Positions 54,431-63,103 of a stretch of 64,000 bases of DNA are shown in pieces. How positions within the stretch are numbered: the stretch's first letter is position 1; each line of letters starts with the position of its first letter. The stretch is from Euborellia annulipes. Lineage: Eukaryota; Arthropoda; Insecta; Dermaptera; Anisolabididae. The stretch spans positions 1 to 64,000 of the forward strand of contig JAKCPI010002913.1 in the NCBI GenBank assembly GCA_023213315.1, given 5' to 3'. Made by a program: the position numbers and the translations under genes. The notes beneath the pieces were generated by a model. The model did not search any database. It saw nothing but the letters and a program-made list of their open reading frames with translations, and was not told the DNA's origin.

Positions 54431-54609
54431 TCCCCTGAGCGAAATTATTACAATTATTATCATTACTATATATAAAGCGCTAGCGGCAAGCTTCCGTCTG
54501 TGCCGATCAGGTCGCTGATTGGCCAGAGTTATAGGAAGTGGAGCGGGAACGGAAAATTTTAAGTCAGAGAGGAAAATTTGAAAAAAAAAAAAAAAAAACA
54601 GTCAGCAAG

Positions 54610-54700
54610 AATAAATTTGATGCATTTGCTCGCCAAAGGCGACCAAGGGGGTCCAGGGGGCGTTGCCCCGGGCCAGTGGCGGGCGAAGGTGGGCTTTACC
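54610..54700 (-). repeat. F-type GC block
   Basis: TTGCTCGCCAAAGGCG, CCAAGGGGGTCCAGGGGG, CGTTGCCCCGGGCC, then CAGTGGCGGGCGAAGG, which looks like a hAT left end. Reverse of the block at 22640 and 15738. Confidence 0.4.
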
Positions 54701-55310
54701 ACTGGTATAAAATATATTTATTTTATAATATAATGTTCTGGCTAATCGAAATCACTGACTTAAAATACCGTATAAAAGGTAATTGGGTTTTTAAATAATA
54801 TAAAATATAAATCGTAATTGAAATTTTAATAATTTGAATTTTATTCCAGGTGGATGATCTGCGAACAAATAAATAAATCTTATTGAGACATTATTTGAGG
54901 AACATGTAACATTCCGCGTTATCTCAATAACAATTTTAATAACAGCAGTTACTGACTGATTCCTCACAATAGAAATAATAATTTCGTTTTTTTCCTCTCT
55001 CTTCTACTCTTTTATTTATTAGTTTAAGCGCCAGAAATTCACAACCCGTGAAAAAAAAAGGAAGGGACGAGAAGAATAAATTACCTGAGAGTTGTTGGCA
55101 GAGAGCACCTGGATGCTCTTATTTGCTCTCTTCTTTTTCAGGTAAACATAAAAAAAGAGAGAGATCAGGTGAAGAAAGAAAAATACAATTTGAATCTAAA
55201 AGTATAGATGTGTAATTTTACTTATCTTACCAGAGAAAACTGGGAGCCTCCCATTCGCTCCCAAACCAACGAACCACTTCTATTTATTTCGTAACAATCG
55301 AATCTGTAAA
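54701..55310. other. Repeat-free sequence
   Basis: Splice-like TTTTATTCCAG|GTGG at 54841-54854 and CTTTTTCAG|GTAAAC near 55141 are isolated. No exon with two good ends is seen. Confidence 0.3.
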
Positions 55311-55786
55311 TTAAAAATCTGGTGTGACTGACGGACAGCACACAACTTTCTCTTACCTTCGGTAATCAATGTGTTCTGTGCTTGTCACACCGGATTTTTT
55401 CTGTCGAAATATATTTAGGCTCCGACAGTACGGTACATTCGATTTTCAAGATGTAAAATTTATAAGTATGGGAAAATATATTTTTGTTACCATGGCAACC
55501 ATTTCTATCTTTCTTATGGAGTACAAGAGTAAAGTGGTCTTCAGAAGATTTCAATGACAAAATGAGAATATACATTTTAAAGAGAATCTAAAAAATAATT
55601 GATTTTTGAATTAAAAAAAAAAAAAATCGTTAGAGCGAATTTTGAGAAAATCGAAAAAAACTGAAAAAGTGCATCAGAAGTACTAGTACTCTTTGGCCGA
55701 TTTTGCTCAAAAGCTTCGTGTCAGGTCCCATGAGGGTGCCAAACTTAAATATAAAATTTCAACCTCCTAGCTCTTTTAGTTCTTGA

Positions 55787-56404
55787 TAGTGGCGCATCCA
55801 GGATTTGCTCTTAGGGGAGGTTTTTCGGGGGATGGGGGAGGGGCTGATCTCAAAAACTTTTCTGTGATTTTTTTTTTTTTTGCGGAACCAAAGTTTTTTG
55901 CCCAATTTTATTTTTTCTTTTCTATTTGTAATCTCGAAGACTCCGATGAGCCGCAGTTACTTCATCATACACGGATGGTCGGTGTGTTGGGTGAAATTAA
56001 TAAAAATTTATGAGTAAATTTTTTTAACTTTTTATTATATAGAGATTTTTTTCTGGTCGACTGAATTGCAATTTCTCAGTTTCGAATTATCTTCATCGTC
56101 AGAACCTAAAGAAAACTTTGTTTTAAGGTCCTGACGATGAAGATAATTCAAAACTGAGAAATTGCAATTCAGTCGACCAGAAAAAATATTAATAATAAAA
56201 ATTTAAAAAAATTTACTCATAAATTTTATTAATTTCACCCAACACACCGACCATCCATGTATGATGAAGTAACTGCGGCTCATCGGAGTCTTCGAGATAA
56301 AATATCCTTCATCTCAGAATACAAATAATTATATTTTGATTTTTTTTATCTCCTGGGGGGGGGGTTTAAAACCCTAACCCCCCCCCCCCATGGTTGCGCC
56401 AGTG
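55787..56404. mobile_element. hAT-like element inserted in HP, perfect 8-bp TSD
   Basis: Ends TAGTGGCGCATCCAGG and GGTTGCGCCAGTG, flanked by GTTCTTGA (55779-55786 and 56405-56412), which is HP sequence. It contains the R-core palindrome at 55931-56298. Confidence 0.85.
55931..56298. repeat. R-core palindrome inside the hAT-like element
   Basis: Arms of about 180 bp: CTCGAAGACTCCGATGAGCC, GTTACTTCATCATACA, CAATTTCTCAGTTTCGAATT and their inverses. Core on the plus strand: CTGACGATGAAGATAATTC, AAAACTGAG; on the minus strand TTCGAAACTGAG. The stem is short (GAA/TTC). Confidence 0.75.
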
Positions 56405-56450
56405 GTTCTTGAGATATTTTGTTCACAGACACGCAGACAGATTGACAGAC

Positions 56451-57545
56451 CTTAAGTATTAATTTACAATTAATATCACAGTTCTTAAAATGTTCGGTAA
56501 ATAACGCTCTATATTTATTGAGAGCCTCCGGACCTAATATTTTCTGCAAATTATTGTAATAATTAAGACATTTGTCTCTCAGCCAATATCTACAAAGGGT
56601 GAGGAGAGGGGAAATATAGATCCTGACACTTTAATAAATTTCTGATTACGTTTATGTAAAATACAAACCCTCTTATTTTGTTTTTTGACAAAACCGAAAT
56701 TCTAAAGTCAAAAAGTTTTTTTTTTATATAAATTTGTCGTCGATATCAGGACAAGAGAGGAAATAGAAGAAATATGGTATTTGATGAAGGGTAGAAAGGA
56801 AGAAGGAAGAAGGAAGACGGATAAAGGGGAGTTGCAATATAAAGCCATCGATAAAACTCGGAGTTTGTTGTGTGTTTTATGAGTCTGACAAGTCAGTCAT
56901 TGATTCGATGAGGGCAACATGGAGATTGTCATAAATCATGAAAGAAAGTTTGATGGTGGTGCGTTTCCAGATCCAAGGAGCCTAGAGCAAGGCAAGGCCA
57001 GCTCAATTATAAGACAGTTAGGGCGCGAGGGACTAACGACGTTGAGGAATCGAATGAGTCATACCACGTGACGACTAGACGACCTGCCTTAACTTCTCTT
57101 CTCTCCCTTTGCAGGTTACATCGGATATCACCTCTCGCTCTCTCTCCCCTTTTATAAACATTAATTCCTCCCCTTTTCTCAGAGAATTTATATCTATTAG
57201 ATCTCTATTAAAGCATTTTCCATTAACTTTTAGGCTAGAATTTTATTTATATTATGAACTCGATCGTCCCCAAACGAAAGGAGTATAAATTATATCCTTT
57301 TATAATAAGAACTCTGACTGGAGCCCTTTAAACATAAAATCGTTTTGTTTTATTCAAAAGTTTTATTTCTTCTTTTATCCCGGTTATGGCATTTGTGGGA
57401 TGGTAATAAAAAATGAAATAAAATATTCATATATTTATTTTATTTTATTTTAATTTGTTTAAGCCTCCGTGCTGGAGGCGAGGAATAAAGAGAAAAAAAT
57501 TTCAAAACATAGACTCACCGAACACTGCAGATATTATTCAATAAA
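56451..57545. other. Unique sequence, possible regulatory DNA
   Basis: 56820-57110 is repeat-free and carries CATCGATAAAACTC, GTCATAAATCATG, ACCACGTGACG and CAAGTCAGTCATTG. TTTGCAG|GTTACATCGG at 57109-57125 resembles an acceptor, but no donor completes an exon. Confidence 0.3.
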
Positions 57546-58040
57546 GAGGTTTAGGCCTTTTCAGTACACAAAATAAAAAATATAAATTTTTTCTTTCAAA
57601 AAATCATATTTATTTTAAAGGTTTGACAAACCAATGCGGGTTTCGACAGCTTCCAGCTTGTCTTCCTCAGTATCGGGTTTGTACCTTTTTATAGGTGATT
57701 TTCTCAAATTCCTCTCCAGGAACAAAACTTCTTTTCCATAGAACGCCCAACACTTTCTTCTCAACATATATAAGTTAAAAAATTGCGTCTAATGCTTACG
57801 TATGTTGATACTGAACTTATGTATGTTGATAAGAAAGTGTTGGGCGTTCTATGGAAAAGGTTTGTTCTTGGAGAGGATATTTGTGAAAATCACCTATAAA
57901 AAGGTACAAACCCGACACTGAGGAAGACAAGCTGGAAGCTGTCGAAACCCGCATTGGTTTGTTAAACTTTTAAAATAAATATGATTTTTTGAAAAAAAAA
58001 TTGTGTTTTTTATTTTGTGTACTGAAAAGGCCTAAACCTC
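57546..58040. repeat. R-core palindrome, longest arms
   Basis: Arms of about 220-240 bp: GAGGTTTAGGCCTTTTCAG / CTGAAAAGGCCTAAACCTC out to TAAGAAAGTGTTGGGCGTTC near the centre. Plus-strand core at 57920: CTGAGGAAGACAAGCT, AGCTGTCGAAACCCG. The stem is GACAGCT/AGCTGTC with one bulged A. Confidence 0.8.
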
Positions 58041-58283
58041 GTTAGAAAAAAATTTGTGTAAGCCAACGGCAGACAAAATGATTTTTGTCTGCTGAACAAC
58101 ATTGATCTTGGTGGCTGTTTTCTATTCTTCTTGCCAGGCCCGCCTGCTAAATAAAACTCCATCATTATATCGGACAGACCTCGATTCCTAATCTTTATTT
58201 TATCATTAATGTGAATTTTCCGTTCAAGTTTCACTTCTCTAGTATAATACATACTACAGCAGTTTGTTGGTGGCTTATTTTTA

Positions 58284-58436
58284 CTTTCTCTTACCCTATA
58301 TATGAAAATCCCGGTATATGGAGAGAAATTATTGCGATCATGTCAAAAATTCGATATCGAGATTTAAACGTTTTGAGGTCCCCTGAGTCCAAAAAAGTTG
58401 GGTCCTGCAAATTGATCTGTATGTGTATGTATATGT
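58284..58436 (+). mobile_element. HP left-half fragment
   Basis: TTTTTACTTTCTCTTACC, ATTCGATATCGAGATTTA, GAGGTCCCCTGAGTCC and a GTAT repeat. Confidence 0.7.
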
Positions 58437-58555
58437 ACAGGAACGGATTAATACAATTTTGTTGGTGGAGGCGGATTTTTTTTTTCCTTTAATTATTTAA
58501 GGTCTTTTTCAGCATCTATGGCCATTTAGACCCCGCCCCTATTATTATTATTTGA
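58437..58555 (-). repeat. SINE-3 tail in a decayed element
   Basis: On the minus strand: GGGTCTAAATGGCCATAG, ATGCCGAAAAAGACC, TTAAATAATTAAAGG. It resembles 17370-17440 inside the 1.78-kb hAT-like element. Confidence 0.5.
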
Positions 58556-58990
58556 AATTCCTATCGGGATCCCCGTTTATTTCCTCGAGATGCTTTCGTG
58601 TACGAAGACACACACCTCAAATCCAACCGGCTTCTGGTCGTAGCCATCTACCGGCACCCCGTGAAATTACATTATTTCCTATCTCTAACTCCTCTTCCTG
58701 CTTTCGTCTCTAGCTAGTGAGCTAATCCTTATTTCTGGTTCCAATTGGCTCCTTATATCCAACCTCTTCTATGCTATGGAGGATGTCCTAGTTTGAGGAG
58801 GGACTCCCTCAGCACCGGCGTGTAGCCTGCTCCTTTCGAAGAATGCATCACTGAGAGGGAATCTTCTTTACGTCCCTTCGAAAGGACGGGATGTCACAGC
58901 AACTCCCTCTTCTCGTAGAGTTGCCTGGGGGCTATTGTGGCGAGATCCTATGTTCCAATCCAGTGCCTGTTTGAGGATTTATTTACATTA
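58555..58990 (+). repeat. E repeat, head and start of tail
   Basis: ATTCCTATCGGGATCCCCG, CGAGATGCTTTCGTG, AGACACACACCTCAAATCC, GAATGCATCACTGAGAGGG, CCTTTCGAAGAATG / CCCTTCGAAAGG palindromic parts and GTTCCAATCCAGTGCC. It joins the head seen at 2045 to the tail seen at 5120 and 47095. Confidence 0.65.
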
Positions 58991-58992
58991 AA

Positions 58993-59098
58993 TAAATATT
59001 TTTATTTAATGAAAAATCCCTCACGCCCTGGATTTGAACACAGATCCTCTTTGTAGAAGCCGACATCCTAGCCCCGACCAGCGAGCCCTCCCCCCCGT
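58993..59098 (-). mobile_element. tRNA-like sequence, possible second SINE
   Basis: On the minus strand: GGGCTCGCTGGTCGGGGC, TAGGATGTCGGC and a B-box-like GTGTTCAAATCCAGG, in tRNA spacing. It differs from SINE-1. No tail or TSD is clear. Confidence 0.45.
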
Positions 59099-59099
59099 C

Positions 59100-60050
59100 T
59101 CTATTTATTTAAATTTTTTTTAATAATATCTTCAAACACTACCACCGTTAAGGTGATTTGTGACTTTTTAAAATAAATAGTAAAAACAATATTTCAGACA
59201 AAAAAATCATAATTTCTTTAGATAACTTGTTTTTAAAACTTTTCGCAATTTTTTCTCGGAGGGGGCAGTCAAAAAAAAAATATTAGAAAATCATATATCA
59301 TAAAAAAATATATTATTAATGAATTCTTATTGTAACTTTAAAAAGTTGATTTCGTTAACTAATAACAAGAACAAACGTTAATTCTATTAAACCTAATTAA
59401 TTAATTAATCCCTCTTCTTCCCTAAAATTCAAATACTATATGTAGGTAATAAATTTTGATTAAAAACAAAATTTTAAATTAATTTGATTATGCATGGCAT
59501 TTAATTAACATCCTCATGATCATGATCATTTAATGGGTAATAAATTTACTAGAATTCGTGGAATCATGTCAATTAAAGAGAGAGAGAGAGAGAGAGACAC
59601 ATGTTTGGTGACGTCACGGGGGTCTCTCTCTCTTTTTGGGACTCACCACCTGACTTTCATCCCCTCTCTCTCTCTTCTTTACGCTCTCCCTATTCGATCG
59701 ATGATGTCTTCCCTGAATCCCGAGGGAATGAGTCATTCATTCCCTTCCTATTTTTTTTTCTCCCTGGTCAGGGTCTCTCTCTTCGTTTTCTTATTACTTT
59801 CCCCTTCATTAATCGCCATCACGTTCATTTATTTATCTTTGTTTGTGTGTTTATATATCATATACAAACGCTATTTATTATTAACACTTTGAAAAATTTC
59901 CCTTTTTAGCCTTTTTTCCCGTACAGGGAGTACTAAAGGTACTAAGAGTACAGTAGTACTAAGGGGGAGAGCTTTTGCAGAGATTCCGGTGTCCGTCTGT
60001 CTGTCCGTCCGTAGAAAAATAATAATTACATATAGCCTACGTATTCAGCA
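59100..60050. other. AT-rich DNA with GA/CT tracts
   Basis: 59195-59275 resembles the end of the 1.78-kb hAT-like element (AAATCATAATTTCTTTAGAT). (GA)n at 59577-59597 and CT-rich 59620-59690. Overlapping ORFs of 102 and 119 codons derive from the CT tract and are not credible genes. Confidence 0.35.
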
Positions 60051-60054
60051 TAAA

Positions 60055-60320
60055 AAACTGGATTTTGTTCAAAAGCTTCGAGTCACGTGCCAGAGGGGTG
60101 ACTAACTTAAAAATAAAATTTCAATCTCCTAGCCTAGAGTATTTTGTTCATAGACACACACGCACAGAGACAGACCATGTTGCGAAAACCACTTTTTTGG
60201 ATTGAGGAGACCTCAAAACGTGTAGATCCATCAAAATCTCGACAGCGAATTTTTGACATGAATCCAATACTTTCTCTTTTTATATATTAACATATATAGA
60301 GGTAAGAGAAAGTAAAAAGC
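60055..60320 (-). mobile_element. HP left-half copy
   Basis: GTTCAAAAGCTTCGAGTC, GCGAAAACCACTTTTTTGG, TCGACAGCGAATTTTTGAC, CTTTCTCTTTTTATATATTA, GGTAAGAGAAAGTAAAAA. Confidence 0.8.
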
Positions 60321-60559
60321 GGCATCGATGAAGGCGCTCAAAACCATTCCAGAATTCAAGTAGGCCTGTTACAAATGTTTCGAAGATTGGATGAAGCGTT
60401 GGAAGTTTATTGGAGCCGGAGGAAAGTACTTTGAAGAAGATGAAATAAATTTTAGAAAATGATATGAATGAAATATTGAATCCTTATAGAGGACGTTATA
60501 AAGAATCCGGGAAAAACCTATTTGGGGAGGCTCGAAAAATTTTGAAAATTCCGAATTTT

Positions 60560-61035
60560 TTTATTTGAAAACAATAAGTTTTATTTATACTTATCAAAAA
60601 CAATTATCCTGTAATAATAAAATAATCAAATGAAAAATATTAAAAATTGTTGTAAGTAGCCTATAATTAAATTTTCTAGCGATGGGAAGTGACTATAGAC
60701 TTTGAATTGGATATAGGAGACTTTGCATCGCTAAAAATTAAATTATAATTATAAATAAATTTATTTCTGTATTTTGAGCTTTCGCTCTTTACAGAGATCT
60801 GACAAGTGAGTATAATCCTTTATACATTTTCAAGACTCTGGACACCGAATGATAATAAATATATAAAAATAAATACTACAAAAATTTTCAGAAAAAAAAT
60901 GTAACAAACAAAAATAAATAATAACAGATATATAAAATTATAATTATAACAATTTTTAATATTTTTCATTTGATTATTTAATTATTACAGGATAATTGAT
61001 TTTTGATAAGTATAAATAAAACTTATTGCTTTCCA
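60560..61035. repeat. Long palindrome without a clear R-core
   Basis: Arms of about 95 bp: AATAAGTTTTATTTATACTT / AAGTATAAATAAAACTTATT and AATATTAAAAATTGTT / AACAATTTTTAATATT. A smaller inner pair, TAGCGATG / CATCGCTA, lies at 60680-60733. It resembles the R-core palindromes in build, but the core is not visible. Confidence 0.65.
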
Positions 61036-61039
61036 ATAA

Positions 61040-61548
61040 AAAATCTGTTACTCACACACACACTTCTCACCTTTGGTGAGTGGACTGGTGCACACCAGAT
61101 TTTTTTGTCGACAGTATTTAGTTCCCGGCAGTAGGGAATATTTGAATTCAGATGTAAAATTTATAAGTCTGGGAAAATATTTATATTTTGACCATGGCAG
61201 CCATTTCTCCTATCTTTTCTATGGAGTGCAAGAGTAAAGTGGTCTTCAAACAATTTTGAGGGCAAAACGAGAATATACATTTGAAAGAGCATCTAAACAA
61301 GGTAATTGATTTTTGAAATTTCTAATCAAAATCGTTAGTGCGAATTTTGAGCAAATGAAAAAATCTGAAAAAGTCTTCAGAAAGTTCTAGTACTCTTTGC
61401 CCAATTTTGATTGGAAGCATTTTTCCGGTCCCGGGGTGTTTAACGTTCTCTATAAAGGTTCAGCCTCATAGTTCAATTCGCTTCATGCTTAAAAGTTGAA
61501 CACAGATACACACACACACACACCTCACACCAGTCAATTATATATATA
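61040..61548 (-). mobile_element. HP element, diverged
   Basis: Degraded right hairpin (TTCTCACCTTTGGTGAG, GTGCACACCAGATTTTTT), AGTATTTAGTTCCCGGCAG, AAAACGAGAATATACATTTG, GTTCTAGTACTCTTTG and a CA microsatellite. The end is replaced by the minisatellite block. Confidence 0.75.
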
Positions 61549-61604
61549 GACCTACTGTAGATTTGTCAAAAAAGTAGTAAATAAAACAAAGGCGAAATGA
61601 TTTT

Positions 61605-62215
61605 TTAATTTCAAAATTTAGGATTTGAGCTTAAAGTAGCCTTCCGGCTCCCTGGGGAAACACTTTCAAAAAAATGGTTTTTTTAATTCAAATTTTAAGA
61701 TTTGAGCTTAAAGGGCCCGGGCCCCCTGAGGAAAAAATTTCAGGAAAATGAGTTTTGAGGAAACAATTTCAAGAAAATGCATTTTTTAATTGAACTTTTA
61801 AGATTTGAGCTTAAAGACACTGGCCCCCTGAGGAAAAAATTTCCAAAAAATGTTTTTTTTAATTGAAATTTTAAGATTTGAGCTTAAAGGGCCCGGGCCC
61901 CTGAGGAAAAAAATTTAAAGAAAATGATTTTTAATTCAAATTTTAGGATTTGAGCTTAAAGGGCCCGGGCGCCCTGGGGAAAAAATTTCAAAAAAATGGT
62001 TTTTTTAATTCAAATTTTAAGATTTGAGCTTAAAGGGCCCGGGCCCCCTGAGGAAAAAATTTCAAGAAAATATTTTTTTTTTAATTGAAATTTTAACCAT
62101 GAAAATTATTTTTTATTAGAATTTTAAGGTGGGAGCGCAATGGGCCCGGGCCCCCCGGAGGGCCCGGGCCCCGGGGATATAGCCCCCCTGCCCCCCCCCG
62201 TCTGCGGCCCTGCCT
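61605..62215. repeat. Minisatellite, about 75-bp unit
   Basis: Six to seven units share AAGATTTGAGCTTAAAGG, GCCCGGGCCCCCTGAGG and AAAAATTTCAAGAAAATG. The GGGCCCGGGCCC part is a palindrome in most units. The array ends in a GC-rich block, CCCGGGCCCCGGGG to CTGCGGCCCTGCC, before TATATA. It may be the inside of a transposon within the HP copy. Confidence 0.8.
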
Positions 62216-62249
62216 ATATATGAAATATATAAGAGAGAGAAAGTATTTT

Positions 62250-62915
62250 TTTCTTGTTATTAAATATAAAATTTGTCATTTTTTATAGATATTATTTAAC
62301 GACTGAGGGCTAATTTGTATTCATACGGATAAGAATGAGTGACTCTATACTTAAAAATTTGCAAATTTTATTCCATAATCTGACTGGCTCTCTGGTTTCT
62401 GTTGTTGTGATATTTTTTATTTTGTCACGTAGGCTTAAATGGCACCCACCCTTTAACGAAAAATAAATCTATTTTTGCACAAGATGGTCACATCTAGTTT
62501 TATAATTGGATTAGAGATTATTTTTTTTGTGGTGATATTTAAAAAGTTGTCCCACAAATAAAAGAGCGGGATTCTTTGAACATGACCAGAGAGAATTTCA
62601 AAGAGTATATATATATATGCTGAGAATTTCACTGTTGGTTACATCGTCATCCTTTTATATATATTTCTTCTTTTTCTATTCTTTTGGTTGCCAATTGGAT
62701 TTGTATTTTTGTTGATTCCCTCTCTTTCTTTCTTTCTTTACAAAAAAAGAAAAAATTTCAAAGAATATAAATAATATTAATTCTAAGCGGTCGCTCCTTT
62801 TATATTTTTGAAAAAATTTTAACAAAAAAAAAAAAAAAAAAGTAGAGCTGAGAACTTATAGATAGTACGGCCGGTCTCAGAATACCGAAGAAACAAAGAC
62901 GTTGCCTTCCTCCTA
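62250..62915. other. AT-rich sequence, nothing recognised
   Basis: AT microsatellite near 62608-62620 and an A-run at 62823-62841. No element end or splice pair is supported. Confidence 0.35.
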
Positions 62916-62919
62916 TCTT

Positions 62920-63103
62920 AGAGACAAAGATTTGAGGTTCCCTGAATCCAAAAAAAGTGTTTTTCGCGACATGGTCTGTCTGTCTGTCTGTGAACAAAAT
63001 ATCTCAAGAACGAAAAGAACTATGAGGTTGAAATTTTATATTTAAGTTAGTCATCCCCCTAGAGCGTGGAAATAAGCTTTTAATCAAAATCGACCAAAGA
63101 GTA
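62920..63103 (+). mobile_element. HP fragment cut by the pogo-type element
   Basis: GAGGTTCCCTGAATCC, GTTTTTCGCGACATGGTCTG, CAAAATATCTCAAGAACG, CGACCAAAGAGTA. In other copies GAGTA continues CTAGTACTTT. Here it breaks at TA, the expected target of a pogo element. Confidence 0.75.

Larger units (their letters stand above)
55315..56450 (-). mobile_element. HP element split by a hAT-like element
   Basis: Right hairpin at 55317-55398, then TATATTTAGGCTCC, TTACCATGGCAACCATTTC, AAGTACTAGTACTCTTTGG and TTTTAGTTCTTGA. It resumes after the insertion with GTTCTTGAGATATTTTGTTC and CAGACAGATTGACAGAC. Confidence 0.85.

Noticed and set aside
59533..59909. Overlapping ORFs of 119 and 102 codons
   Set aside because: Both are read from CT- and T-rich low-complexity sequence in two frames at once, which is a composition effect.
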